NCBI GenBank assembly: GCA_017540605.1
Contig: JAFYAS010000036.1
Coordinates: 1-39,392 of the forward strand
Source: Lachnospiraceae bacterium
GTDB taxonomy: Bacteria > Bacillota > Clostridia > Lachnospirales > Lachnospiraceae
Direction: 5' to 3'
Length of the DNA: 39,392 nucleotides
Below are positions 7,033-16,635 of this stretch, in pieces; position 1 is the stretch's first letter; each line of letters starts with the position of its first letter. The notes beneath the pieces were generated by a model that saw only the letters and a list, made by a program, of their open reading frames with translations, ran no database searches and was not told the DNA's origin. Made by a program: the position numbers and the translations under genes.

Positions 7033-8247
7033 ATGGAAAAGAGAGCAGTTGTAAAGCTAAAAAAGGGAGAGGGTCGATATCTCAAGGGTGGCGGCGCCTG
7101 GGTTTTTGATAATGAAATAGCAGAATACATAGGAGCTTATGAAAATGGGGATATCATTGATCTCATAGATTTTGACGGGTATCCCATGGGCATTGGTTAT
7201 ATAAATGACAATTCCAAGATTCGAGTTAGGATGCTTAGTCGAAAGCCTGATACTGTTATTGATGATCAGTTCTTTTATGACAGGGTTAAAGCTGCCTGGG
7301 AATACAGAAAGACCGTTTTGGCCGAGAAGGATCTCGGCTCCTGTAGAGTTATATTTGGTGAGGCGGATTTTCTTCCGGGTATTACCATAGATAAATACGA
7401 GGATGTTCTGGTGGTGGAATCCCTTGCCTTGGGAATTGATAAGTTCAAGGAAGTGATCGTAGAAGAACTTAAGAGGGTTTTATCAGAAGATGGTATTTCG
7501 ATCCGTGGCGTTTATGAGAGAAGCGATTCAAGGGAACGAAAAAAAGAAGGCCTTCCACAACATAAAGGCTTTATCGGAGAAGAATTTGATACTGATGTAG
7601 AGATCGTGGAAAATGATATTCATTACATGGTGGATGTTGTAAACGGTCAGAAGACTGGATTCTTCCTTGATCAGAAGTACAACCGTCTTGCGATGCAAAA
7701 GATCTGTCGGGGCAAGACAGTGCTTGATTGCTTTACACATATGGGAACATTTGCATTAAACGCCGGATATGGCGGAGCAACCAGTGTGTTGGGACTTGAT
7801 ATTTCAGAGTATGCCATAGAACAGGCAAGAGCCAATGCGGTCCTCAATCACTTAGACGACAGAGTTAAATTTAAAGCTGCGGACGTATTTGATGAGCTTC
7901 CCCGTATGGTGAGTGCAGGTGATAAATTCGATGTGGTGATCCTTGATCCCCCTGCATTTACAAAGTCAAGAGAGGCAACAAAGAAGGCAGTCAAGGGATA
8001 CCGAGAGATCAATATGAAGGGACTTAAGCTGGTAAGAAACGGGGGGTATTTAGCCACCTGTTCCTGCTCCCATTTTATGACACAGGAATTATTTACCAAG
8101 ACTGTAAAGGAAGCGGCGAAAGCGGTCCACAAGCGGTTAAGGCAGGTTGAGTTTAGGACTCAGGCACCGGATCATCCCATTTTGTGGGCAGCGGATGAGA
8201 GCTATTATCTAAAGTTCATCATCTTTCAGGTGGTGGATGAAGTGTAG
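7033..8247 (+). CDS. RlmI-type 23S rRNA (cytosine-C5) methyltransferase
   Basis: The 404-residue protein has the RlmI/RlmK layout: an N-terminal PUA-like RNA-binding domain (about 1-75, with GGGAWVFDNEI), a linker domain, and a Rossmann SAM-dependent methyltransferase domain from about residue 190. Motifs seen are NGQKTGFFLDQK, the SAM-binding DCFTHMGTFAL, LGLDISEYAIEQAR, the catalytic DPPAF, and a CSCSHFM segment carrying cysteines like those used for 5-methylcytosine formation. The likely target is 23S rRNA, as for E. coli C1962, but the exact base is inferred. The ribosome binding site is weak (GGTGGTG). The Dabb gene follows after 43 bases. Confidence 0.88.
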   Translation: MEKRAVVKLKKGEGRYLKGGGAWVFDNEIAEYIGAYENGDIIDLIDFDGYPMGIGYINDNSKIRVRMLSRKPDTVIDDQFFYDRVKAAWEYRKTVLAEKDLGSCRVIFGEADFLPGITIDKYEDVLVVESLALGIDKFKEVIVEELKRVLSEDGISIRGVYERSDSRERKKEGLPQHKGFIGEEFDTDVEIVENDIHYMVDVVNGQKTGFFLDQKYNRLAMQKICRGKTVLDCFTHMGTFALNAGYGGATSVLGLDISEYAIEQARANAVLNHLDDRVKFKAADVFDELPRMVSAGDKFDVVILDPPAFTKSREATKKAVKGYREINMKGLKLVRNGGYLATCSCSHFMTQELFTKTVKEAAKAVHKRLRQVEFRTQAPDHPILWAADESYYLKFIIFQVVDEV

Positions 8248-8290
8248 TGGCTTGGAGCAAATATTTAAAAATGACAAGGAGATATGAATT

Positions 8291-8599
8291 ATGGTTAAAC
8301 ACATTATACTTTGGCAGTTAAAGGATGAATTGGGAACAGAGGAGAAGGCAAAGGTCAAGACAGATATTAAGGCCGGATTAGAGGGCCTTGCCGGTCAGAT
8401 TCCCGGCTTGGTTGATATCAAAGTGCAGATCGATTGCCTCGAATCATCAAATGCTGATGTGATGCTCGATTCTACATTTGAAGACGAAGCTTCGTTAAAG
8501 GGCTATGCCGTACATCCCAAGCATGTTGCAGTTGCTGATGGAGTGGTAAGACCCAATACCAAGACTAGAGTGTGTATGGATTATCTAACAGAAAAATAA
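8291..8599 (+). CDS. Dabb (stress-responsive A/B barrel) domain protein
   Basis: This is a compact 102-residue protein. It opens with MVKHIILWQLKDE, the typical first strand of the dimeric alpha/beta barrel (Dabb) fold. It continues with IPGLVDIKVQIDC and YAVHPKHVAVADGVV, where HP-H matches the conserved helix of the family. No enzymatic residues can be assigned. Dabb proteins range from stress proteins to cyclases, so a specific role cannot be given. AAGGAG precedes the ATG. It lies 28 bases before the oxidoreductase gene and likely shares its transcript. Confidence 0.85.
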   Translation: MVKHIILWQLKDELGTEEKAKVKTDIKAGLEGLAGQIPGLVDIKVQIDCLESSNADVMLDSTFEDEASLKGYAVHPKHVAVADGVVRPNTKTRVCMDYLTEK

Positions 8600-8627
8600 T
8601 TGATGCATACCACTATCGGAGGAGAAA

Positions 8628-9344
8628 ATGAAGATCACAGTCATAAACGGCACCGAGAAACATGGTGTAACATACAGAATGAAGGAAATGTTTCTGGAAG
8701 AATTTAAGAATGATGCAGAGATAACGGAATACTATCTTCCCAAGGACTGCCCCAATTTTTGTGTCGGTTGTACAACCTGCTTTCTTAAGGACGAGCATCT
8801 GTGTAAGGATGCAGAATATATTCAGAGGATTGAAAGATCATTGCTTGAAGCAGATCTTTTGGTGTTCACATCACCGGCCTATGTATTTCATGCAACGGGA
8901 GCTATGAAAGCGATGCTAGACCATTTCGGATATAGGTGGATGCCTCATAGACCTGCAAAGGAGATGTTCGGAAAGCGTGCTGTTATCATTACGCAGTGTT
9001 TGGGATCAGGTGCAAAACCCACGGCGAAGGATATCAAGGACAGCCTGTCGTGGTGGGGCGTTACAGCGATCAAGACTATCAGCTTTAAATTGATGGCAGA
9101 TATTGATTGGAATAAGATCGATGAAAAGAAGAAGGAAGGCTTTAGAAAAAAGCTTACATCTCTTGCGAAGAAAATGCATAGAGTTGATTATAGCAGGCCT
9201 GCCAGTGCGGGGCTTATGGCAAAGGCAAAGTTTATGGTTGTACGCATGTTGCAGACAAGTCTCGGAAAGCAGGATCCTGAATACACCGATTACAAATACT
9301 GGAAAGAAAATGGGTGGATTGATAAAGTAAGACCTTGGAAGTAA
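8628..9344 (+). CDS. Flavodoxin-fold NAD(P)H-dependent oxidoreductase
   Basis: The 238-residue protein begins with a beta strand and a phosphate-binding loop (MKITVINGTEKHGVTYRM), followed by a cysteine cluster CVGCTTCFLKDEHLC at residues 41-55 and the flavodoxin-like segment VFTSPAYVFHATGAMKAMLD. These mark the FMN-dependent NADPH reductase / iron-sulfur flavoprotein group. The cysteines could bind an Fe-S cluster or be redox active. An extra C-terminal helical region of about 60 residues contains a hydrophobic helix and ends with KYWKENGWIDKVRPWK. GGAGG precedes the start. The ferredoxin-GNAT gene follows 14 bases after the stop, a plausible electron-transfer partner (inference). Confidence 0.85.
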   Translation: MKITVINGTEKHGVTYRMKEMFLEEFKNDAEITEYYLPKDCPNFCVGCTTCFLKDEHLCKDAEYIQRIERSLLEADLLVFTSPAYVFHATGAMKAMLDHFGYRWMPHRPAKEMFGKRAVIITQCLGSGAKPTAKDIKDSLSWWGVTAIKTISFKLMADIDWNKIDEKKKEGFRKKLTSLAKKMHRVDYSRPASAGLMAKAKFMVVRMLQTSLGKQDPEYTDYKYWKENGWIDKVRPWK

Positions 9345-9358
9345 GGAGGGCGAGACTT

Positions 9359-9814
9359 ATGCACAGATTATATGAGAATTCAGACATTTCAGTCTTTTGG
9401 GATTCGGACAAATGCAGACACGCAAAGGAATGCGTTACCGGTTGTCCCGAAGCCTTCAATATCAACAGAAAGCCTTGGATAGATCTTAAGGAAGCACCGA
9501 CTGCAAAGGTGTGGCAAGCAGTATCAAAGTGTCCTTCGGGAGCATTGACCTGCGTTTATGATCATGGTATAGAGGTTAAGCTTGATAAAGATAATCAATG
9601 CAGTGTTGCTTATGATGGGGATAAAAGGATCGGCGAATGCGATTACAGAATTCAAAACGGAGTCTATGTGATCTACCATACTGAGGTTGATCCATCCTAT
9701 GGGGGCAAGGGTATAGCAAAGCGTCTTGTGTACCTTGTGATCGAAGCAGCCGAACGGGAAAAAGCAAGGATCATCCCGACCTGCTCCTATGCCGCAAAGG
9801 TTCTTGAGGATTGA
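9359..9814 (+). CDS. Divergent mono-cluster ferredoxin fused to a GNAT-like domain
   Basis: ATG 9359 is preferred because TAAGGAGGG lies at 9342-9350; an in-frame ATG at 9335 would overlap the oxidoreductase gene. The 151-residue protein has two parts. Residues 12-65 form a divergent 4Fe-4S domain with Cys19, Cys25, Cys29 and Cys58 (CRHAKECVTGCP, SKCPSGAL). Residues 77-151 match the short YjdJ/CG-type GNAT acetyltransferase fold, with the acetyl-CoA loop VDPSYGGKGIAKRLV. Fused ferredoxin-GNAT proteins exist in clostridia, but their substrate is unknown. The gene ends just before a strong terminator and closes the methyltransferase-Dabb-oxidoreductase run. Confidence 0.85.
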   Translation: MHRLYENSDISVFWDSDKCRHAKECVTGCPEAFNINRKPWIDLKEAPTAKVWQAVSKCPSGALTCVYDHGIEVKLDKDNQCSVAYDGDKRIGECDYRIQNGVYVIYHTEVDPSYGGKGIAKRLVYLVIEAAEREKARIIPTCSYAAKVLED

Positions 9815-9836
9815 CTTGAAGACGATTAAAACTATT

Positions 9837-9863
9837 GGAGATACCGCGAGGTATCTCCTTTTT
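9837..9863 (+). terminator. Terminator after the ferredoxin-GNAT gene
   Basis: GGAGATACC pairs perfectly with GGTATCTCC around a GCGA loop, followed by TTTTT. Confidence 0.93.
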
Positions 9864-10155
9864 CATTATGGAAAAATCGTGAAAATACTCATTTTTAGTG
9901 GCAAGCTTAAGGGCGATATGATAGAATAAATAGCGTAGGTTATAAAGACTTGTGAGAAAAAATGATTTTTTAGTTACTTCGATATACACAACACGATTGG
10001 GGATATCTTTTAAAGACTATTGAGAGAAAGGATCTTCGTGAGAATATCGCAGGTTTCTTTGCAAAACAGATGATGGAACAACATTGAGCATAGCTTTTGC
10101 TTGATGATGAGATACAATATGAATGACGAAAAGAGATATGATTAAGGAGAGAATT
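9864..10155 (+). other. Leader region of the beta-helix protein with coding-like relic
   Basis: This roughly 290-base stretch has no gene with a start codon. A 37-codon open frame without any start (9974-10087, including KTIERKDLRENIAGFFAKQM) looks protein-like and may be a relic of a deleted gene. A TAGAAT string near 9920 could be a -10 box, but no good -35 is visible. The rest is AT-rich with no repeat that I see. Confidence 0.3.
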
Positions 10156-13100
10156 ATGAAAACAGGAAGTTGTCGGACCAGGAACCATTTTAGTGCATTC
10201 CTATGCATTATGCTGTTGTTGATCGGATTGATCTTTAATGCGATCACAGGCTATGCTGCACCTGAAGGAAAGGGGGTAAGTAGCGGTAATGAGCTTAATA
10301 AAGCGATCGCAGATGGTGAGACGTCAATATATCTGACATCTGATTTTTCGTGGCATACTTATTTTGATTTCAATACAGGGAAATCATATAAGCTTGATTT
10401 AAATGGTCATACCATTACAATGAATTCAGATGGATTTAAAAGAAGCTGCATAAGACTTACCAACGCTACGGAACTTACCATATGTGATACCAGTGCTGAT
10501 CAGGAAGGCTGTATCAGAGATGGCTACAATATGGGTTCGTATGGTGGAATAGTATGTGTTAAAACCAATTCAAAGCTGATATTGGAAAGTGGATCTCTCA
10601 GAGGAGGTTCTGCCAGAGATGGCGGTGGAGTCGGAGTATATCAGGGAACATTTATCATGAACGGCGGATCTATATTCGATAATTTTGCCGTTTGTTCCAA
10701 TGGAGGAGTTCTTAAGGATCAGACAGGAAATGGTTGTGGTGTATGGATTAGTAAGGGAACCTTTGTGATGAATGGAGGTAGCATACGCAGTAACCGATCA
10801 GGCAGCAATCTTGGAGGAAACGGCGGTGGAGTTTATGTAGATAAGGATGCTACATTTACTCTGAAGGGTGGCTATGTTGGTGACAGAACCATATCAAGTA
10901 CCTTCGGCGGTGGCAATTATTCCATTGGCCGCGGTGGTGGAGTGTTTGTCAAAGGTGGAGGAACCTTTAACTATGATGGCGGCATAATTGACAGTAATTA
11001 CTGCAGTTTGGACGGTGGTGGAATATATCTTGATGAAGGTAGTTCATTTACTATAAAGGAAGGTCTCAAGCTTACCGCCAACAGAACTAATGATAATGGT
11101 GGTGCCATCTATATAAACAATGCCAATGTAAGCGAATTTAAGAATATCGTTTTTGAGGATAATCAGGGCTCGGAAGGTGGTGGCGCGATAGCAATATCTG
11201 ATAAGCAATCTACAGCCATATCAATAACCGGATGTACATTTAATAATAATATCGCAAGTGAAAATGGTGGAGCAATCTGTGCTGAAGCCGGAACTATTAC
11301 TATTGAAAATACAAAGATCACCAACAATCGCTCCAATATAGGCGATGGTGGAGGAATATATGCCGGTGGTAATTCTGTTGTTTCCATAAAGGGCGGAGAG
11401 CTTACCGGGAATGAAGCCAACGGAGGAACTAGACAAGAAGGTAAAGGTGGTGCCTTATGTCTAAAGGACAAGTCAAGCATTACCTTGATTGATGTTCCCA
11501 TCACGATCAACAAAGCCTGTCATGGTGGCGGTATATATATCGGTGAAGAAGCAAAATGTATTATGATGAACGGTACCGTGAAAAACAATGGCGCCAACTA
11601 CCATAAATCCGAATACACAGGTGGTGGTGTTATGGTTTATGGTAAATTTGAGGTTGGAGGCAAGACGATCATTTCTGACAATACACAGATCAATGGTCCC
11701 ATAGGTACCGATAATACTGTATCAAATGTTTTGCTGGATCAGCAAGGTGCAGATAAAAAAATAATAAATATTAGAAGCCAGCTTGCTGAAGGCTCCCAAA
11801 TAGGTGTAAGAGTATTGGGTAGTGATGCTTCATCTCAGGTGACCTCCGGATACGGTAGTGAAAAATGGGATAACTGGCGCAAGGATCCCGGCGTTTATTT
11901 TACCAGTGATAAGACCGGAATCGCTGTTCAAAAGAATCCGAATTACAAAGCCTTGGATCCTACTCTTAAGAATGAAGCCTTTCTTATGAATCAGCACGTT
12001 CATAATCTTTCCAAGGTTGTGGCAGTAGCTGCTACCTGTAAGGATTACGGCAATATAGAGCACTATAAATGTACTGTTTGTGACAGATTGTTTAAGGATT
12101 CAGAGGGTAAAAAGGAGCTTAAAAACATAATTCCTGATGGTGTAGCGGTTGATGATAATAATGTCTGCGATAATGAGAGCCTTCTTAAGAAAAATCCTAT
12201 GAATCATGTTGGTGAAAAGGTGAATCAGCAGATTGAAATTATTTCTCCGACCTGCTTAAAAAAAGGCAGTAGGACCTACAATGAGATATGCACTAGCTGT
12301 AGTGGTATAATATCTACCAAGACTCTTGAAACAAATGCATTAGGACATGATTGGCAGGAATCAACTGTAGACGGAAGGAAGAAGTGGGAGTGCAGCAGAT
12401 GTCATGATGTAATATGGGGTAATAAGGCCGATTGTACTCACAAGAATACGGATGGAAGTACGGCAATTATCCATATAATGAGAAAAGATCAAACCTGTAC
12501 GGAATGCGGTACTCTTGCACATGCCTACTGTACTTTATGTGAAACTACGTTTAGAGACGATGAATCTGAAGTGGTTTCTCCTACAGATCTTATCATTGCA
12601 CCTCTTGGTCATAACCCTGACACCGGTTGGAAGATTGATGAAGAAACGAGAATTCCGGCTTTGTGTGAGCAAGATGGACAACATAATAAATACAAGGAAT
12701 GTACCAGATGTCATAAAAGGTTAACTGTAATTAAGGAGATAGATCCTGCGCTGGGACACGACTTTAGTGAAGAGCCGTATATTGATGAGCATTGTAACTA
12801 TATTCATTTTTGTACAAGAGGAGATGCGGCATTTACGGTCGGTGCTATGCATGATCCCGTTTTGATATCTAAAAAATTGCCATCGTGTACCGGTGAAGGT
12901 CATGAAGCATATTATGTATGTAGGGCATGTAAAGCAATGCTTGATTATGATGCACTCAGTATTTATGACACTTATGTATTAACAGATTACGAGAAGGTCA
13001 AGATCGAGCCGACAGGTCATTCCTTTGATGATAATTGGATGGTAGAAACTGAGCCTACAGCTGAATCTACCGGTACGGAATATCATCTGTGCAAGAATTG

Positions 13101-14124
13101 TGGCTTAGCTGAAAAGCGTGATATAGATCTGGTTACCTATCGATATGCTACAGGCAATGATAGTGTTTGGCAATCAGGTGAAAGTGGTGTAAAAGAGTTT
13201 ATTGTTAAGAGAAGCTATAAGGATGATAAGTCTTTTACAGACTGGTTTAAGAATGAGGTAAGAGTGGATGGAAAGACGCTTAAGGCTGAGGATTATACTG
13301 CCGAGTCCGGAAGTGTCAAGGTCAAGGTAAAAGACATCTTTTTAAATACGTTAGCAGCCGGAAAACATATCATCACTATTGTGTTTAAGGATGCCGAGGT
13401 TGATGCTTCATTTACCGTTAAGGAGGCAGCTAAAAAGGAAGATCCTCAAATCACTGATCCTATTTCAGAACAGCCTGCTATAGATCCTTCTACAGAAGAA
13501 ACGACTGAGAAGAAGAAGGTAAATACAAAGAAAGATATAGACAAGCTGGTAATCGATCAAAAAGGCGAAAAGGATCTTAAGGGTTCCAATTTTGCACTTC
13601 TTATGGCAAAGGGTGTCCCCTTATCTAAAAATTCTATCAAGCTTATCTGGAAGAAGGTTCCGGGTGCATCCGAATATCTTATCTATGGCAATAAGTGTGG
13701 AAAGAAGAATAAGTATAAGAGGATCACATCTGTGAAAACGAAGTATCTTATCAGAAAGAAGCTTAAGGTGGGGACATATTATAAGCACCTTATCGTAGCT
13801 ATTGATAAGAACGGTAAGATTCTTGCTACATCGAAGACTATTCACTGTGTAACAAATGGCGGTAAGAATGGTAACAATACAAAGGTGATCCTTAGCAAGA
13901 AGAGTGTAACATTGGCAAAAAAGAAGTCTGTTAAGATCACGGCAAAGCTTAAAACTATCAAGCCTGTAAGGATTCACAGAGACATAGCATGGGAGACAGG
14001 AAATCCTAAGGTTGCCAAGGTTGATAATAAGGGCAAGATAAAGGCTGTAGGTAAAGGTACTTGTTATATTTATGCTTATGCGCAAAACGGTGTATATGCA
14101 AAGGTTAAAGTAACAGTCGAATAA
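10156..14124 (+). CDS. Giant secreted beta-helix surface protein with Cys-pair repeats and Big_2 end
   Basis: ATG 10156 follows AAGGAGA at 10144-10150 and gives a signal peptide (hydrophobic FLCIMLLLIGLIFNAITGYAA, cleavage near residue 35); ATG 10123 lacks a ribosome binding site. The 1322-residue product has four regions. Residues about 45-560 are a parallel beta-helix made of repeats with GGGVYV, GGGIYL, GGAIYI and GGGIYA turns. Residues about 600-980 hold repeated GH...CxxC modules (CSRCHD, CTECG, CTRCHK, CRACK, CKNCG), common in Firmicute surface proteins. A beta-sandwich module follows near 990-1100, then an acidic linker. The C-terminus carries an Fn3-like and a Big_2-like domain (ITAKLKTIKPVRIHRDIAWE...). 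There is no LPXTG. A role in adhesion or polysaccharide binding is inference. Confidence 0.82.
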   Translation: MKTGSCRTRNHFSAFLCIMLLLIGLIFNAITGYAAPEGKGVSSGNELNKAIADGETSIYLTSDFSWHTYFDFNTGKSYKLDLNGHTITMNSDGFKRSCIRLTNATELTICDTSADQEGCIRDGYNMGSYGGIVCVKTNSKLILESGSLRGGSARDGGGVGVYQGTFIMNGGSIFDNFAVCSNGGVLKDQTGNGCGVWISKGTFVMNGGSIRSNRSGSNLGGNGGGVYVDKDATFTLKGGYVGDRTISSTFGGGNYSIGRGGGVFVKGGGTFNYDGGIIDSNYCSLDGGGIYLDEGSSFTIKEGLKLTANRTNDNGGAIYINNANVSEFKNIVFEDNQGSEGGGAIAISDKQSTAISITGCTFNNNIASENGGAICAEAGTITIENTKITNNRSNIGDGGGIYAGGNSVVSIKGGELTGNEANGGTRQEGKGGALCLKDKSSITLIDVPITINKACHGGGIYIGEEAKCIMMNGTVKNNGANYHKSEYTGGGVMVYGKFEVGGKTIISDNTQINGPIGTDNTVSNVLLDQQGADKKIINIRSQLAEGSQIGVRVLGSDASSQVTSGYGSEKWDNWRKDPGVYFTSDKTGIAVQKNPNYKALDPTLKNEAFLMNQHVHNLSKVVAVAATCKDYGNIEHYKCTVCDRLFKDSEGKKELKNIIPDGVAVDDNNVCDNESLLKKNPMNHVGEKVNQQIEIISPTCLKKGSRTYNEICTSCSGIISTKTLETNALGHDWQESTVDGRKKWECSRCHDVIWGNKADCTHKNTDGSTAIIHIMRKDQTCTECGTLAHAYCTLCETTFRDDESEVVSPTDLIIAPLGHNPDTGWKIDEETRIPALCEQDGQHNKYKECTRCHKRLTVIKEIDPALGHDFSEEPYIDEHCNYIHFCTRGDAAFTVGAMHDPVLISKKLPSCTGEGHEAYYVCRACKAMLDYDALSIYDTYVLTDYEKVKIEPTGHSFDDNWMVETEPTAESTGTEYHLCKNCGLAEKRDIDLVTYRYATGNDSVWQSGESGVKEFIVKRSYKDDKSFTDWFKNEVRVDGKTLKAEDYTAESGSVKVKVKDIFLNTLAAGKHIITIVFKDAEVDASFTVKEAAKKEDPQITDPISEQPAIDPSTEETTEKKKVNTKKDIDKLVIDQKGEKDLKGSNFALLMAKGVPLSKNSIKLIWKKVPGASEYLIYGNKCGKKNKYKRITSVKTKYLIRKKLKVGTYYKHLIVAIDKNGKILATSKTIHCVTNGGKNGNNTKVILSKKSVTLAKKKSVKITAKLKTIKPVRIHRDIAWETGNPKVAKVDNKGKIKAVGKGTCYIYAYAQNGVYAKVKVTVE

Positions 14125-14274
14125 AATACTGTAACAGCTGATGAGCGTATGTATGAGGATAAACGAAAATATTATGAGAGTCATGATAAATATCGTTGAT
14201 GGATAACTGTTTATCAGTGAAGCTGTTGATCAGTTTCTATGACGGTAAATAAGAAAGGTTTATGGGAGGCGCGT

Positions 14275-16617
14275 ATGAGCACTTACGAGTATGTATTGTC
14301 AATAAGAGGACAGATAGGATGCATGTGCATTCTTCTTTATATTGCTTGGACATTCTTTAGTGCCAAGCGTACCAACAATATAGCACATAAGCTGTTTTCG
14401 GCAGTTATCATTACCTCTATGGTGAACCTTATTTTTGATATGGTGACGGTATATACAGTAAATCATCTTGACACTACACCTCCTTTTCTTAACCGTGCTT
14501 TTCATGTAATATTTGTATCAAGCTTTGCGGTCTTACTTTTTTATCTTTATATGTATGTCAGAAGACTTGCAGACAAATCCATGTATGTTAAGCCCCATTA
14601 TCTGATACCAATGATCTTATCGATACTTGCCATGGCGATCCTGCCGGTAGGCTATGAGGAATCTCCCTATGGCAATTATTCATCGGGAGCCTTTCTGATA
14701 GTTGCCTTTGGCTGCGCCTACATTTATTTTTTGCTGATGTTTTCAATATTGATCAAATATGGAAAAAGTATGGAGAGTAAGGCGAAAAGAGGTATTATCA
14801 TTTCCCTGGGAGCTCTTATTACAGCTACCATACTTCAGGCTGCCTTTAAGTCTTTGTTGGTATCGAGTATCGGAGTTACTATCATAAATGTAGCTATGTT
14901 CTATACAGTGGAGAGCCCCGATGCTATGCTTATAGAGCTTTTGGCAAATGAAAGAGAGAAGGCAGAGGCGGCCAATCGGTCAAAATCTTTATTCCTCGCC
15001 CAAATGTCCCATGAGATCAGAACTCCCATCAATGCCGTCCTTGGTATGAATGAGATGATACTAAGAGAAACAGACAGTGATGAGATCAGGGAATACGCTG
15101 ACAATATAAAGACATCGGGAAAAACTCTGCTTGCTCTTATAAACGGTATCTTGGATTTTTCAAAGATAGAGGACGGAAAGATGGAGCTTCACAATATTGA
15201 ATATGAGCTTGTTTCCGTTGTCAACAGTCTGGTCAATTCTATCGAGGAGAGAGCGAAGAATAAGGATCTGAAATTTACGGTTGAAGTAGATGAGAATCTC
15301 CCATCGGTTCTTTTGGGTGATGATATACGCTTTACTCAGGTAGTGTTAAATCTTCTCACCAACGCAGTGAAATATACTGAGAAGGGTTCCGTGACTCTGG
15401 TCATGAAGGAGAAGGAGAGATCAGTAAATGGAGTCGACATCTTTGTTGATGTCCGTGATACCGGTATTGGTATCAAGAAGGAGGATATGGGAAGGCTTTT
15501 CCAGACCTTTATGCGTCTTGATGAGATAAAGAATCACAGGATCGAGGGTACAGGACTCGGCATGGCTATAGTCACAAGACTTCTTGACCTTATGGGATCA
15601 AAGCTTGATGTGGAAAGCGAGTATGGAAAGGGCTCCAGCTTTTCGTTTGTGCTGCATCAGGAGATTGTTGATAAGACTCCGATAGGTAACTATTCAAACC
15701 TTAAAAAAGAAGAAAAAGAACATATAGAAGAGATGCCCTATGCACCTTACGCCAAGGTTTTGGTGGTGGATGACAATGCAATGAACCTAAAGGTTGCAGC
15801 CAATCTTTTAAAGCTTTTTGGAATAGAACCGAAGGTATTAAGCTCCGGCTTTGAATGTATAGAAACCTTGAAAAAAGAGAGCTTTCATATCTTGTTACTT
15901 GATCATATGATGCCGGATATGGATGGTGTGGAAACCTTAAAGCACATAAAAGAGCAGGAGCTTGAAAAGGATATGACGATCATTGCTCTTACAGCCAATG
16001 CTGTTGTTGGGGCAAGGGAGCATTATCTGTCTGATGGCTTTAAGGATTATATATCAAAGCCTATGGAGATTGATGTTCTTAGGGACATGTTGAAAAAATA
16101 TCTTCCGGCAGACCTCTTTATCGATAGAGATGCAAGTGAAGAAAAGAAAGAACCAATCGTAGAAGAGCCTAAGCATGAAGCGGTTTCCGACGAGCCCAGA
16201 GAAATAGAGGTATTGGAGTTTGATCCGGTATCGGAGGATGAGGCTATGGCTATGGATTTTGAAGATACAATAGAAGCTCTAAAAAAGCTTGATGTGAATG
16301 TAGATGATGGTATCACACATTGCGGCTATGACAAGGAATTCTATATTGAGATGGTGGGAGATTATATCAAGGACACCGAAAAGAAAAAGAATCTGAATGC
16401 CTACCTATCATCAAAGAATTGGAATGATTATAAGATACTTGTTCATGCTCTAAAGTCAACCTCCAAGACCATAGGCTTTATGGAAATCTCTGATATGGCA
16501 AAGAAGCTTGAGGATGCCGCAGGTAGGGAGGATGAAGCTTACATAAGTGAAAATCATCCCTTACTTATGAAGGAATACGACAGGATGGTGGAGGCGGTTT
16601 CTGCCATAGTTTTATAA
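14275..16617 (+). CDS. Hybrid sensor histidine kinase with REC and HPt domains
   Basis: ATG 14275 is chosen because GGGAGG lies at 14264-14269; an upstream ATG at 14239 has none. The 780-residue protein begins with about six or seven membrane helices (residues 8-215). HisKA follows with MSHEIRTPINAVLGM (phospho-acceptor His246), then HATPase with NLLTNAVKYTEKG (N box), DTGIGI (G1) and EGTGLGMAIV (G2). A receiver domain carries the acceptor Asp543 in LLLDHMMPDMDG, and an HPt domain carries His724 in VHALKSTSK. This is a complete internal phosphorelay, so a separate response regulator is expected elsewhere. It is the first gene of the run leading to the DHH and TIR genes. The signal is unknown. 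Confidence 0.93.
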   Translation: MSTYEYVLSIRGQIGCMCILLYIAWTFFSAKRTNNIAHKLFSAVIITSMVNLIFDMVTVYTVNHLDTTPPFLNRAFHVIFVSSFAVLLFYLYMYVRRLADKSMYVKPHYLIPMILSILAMAILPVGYEESPYGNYSSGAFLIVAFGCAYIYFLLMFSILIKYGKSMESKAKRGIIISLGALITATILQAAFKSLLVSSIGVTIINVAMFYTVESPDAMLIELLANEREKAEAANRSKSLFLAQMSHEIRTPINAVLGMNEMILRETDSDEIREYADNIKTSGKTLLALINGILDFSKIEDGKMELHNIEYELVSVVNSLVNSIEERAKNKDLKFTVEVDENLPSVLLGDDIRFTQVVLNLLTNAVKYTEKGSVTLVMKEKERSVNGVDIFVDVRDTGIGIKKEDMGRLFQTFMRLDEIKNHRIEGTGLGMAIVTRLLDLMGSKLDVESEYGKGSSFSFVLHQEIVDKTPIGNYSNLKKEEKEHIEEMPYAPYAKVLVVDDNAMNLKVAANLLKLFGIEPKVLSSGFECIETLKKESFHILLLDHMMPDMDGVETLKHIKEQELEKDMTIIALTANAVVGAREHYLSDGFKDYISKPMEIDVLRDMLKKYLPADLFIDRDASEEKKEPIVEEPKHEAVSDEPREIEVLEFDPVSEDEAMAMDFEDTIEALKKLDVNVDDGITHCGYDKEFYIEMVGDYIKDTEKKKNLNAYLSSKNWNDYKILVHALKSTSKTIGFMEISDMAKKLEDAAGREDEAYISENHPLLMKEYDRMVEAVSAIVL

Positions 16618-16635
16618 AAATACGGAGTGGAATAT

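Noticed and set aside
13621-14184. 187-residue ORF on the minus strand in the 3' end of the beta-helix gene
   Set aside because: It is antisense to a well-supported gene with domains up to its end, has no ribosome binding site, and its composition is that of a shadow frame.
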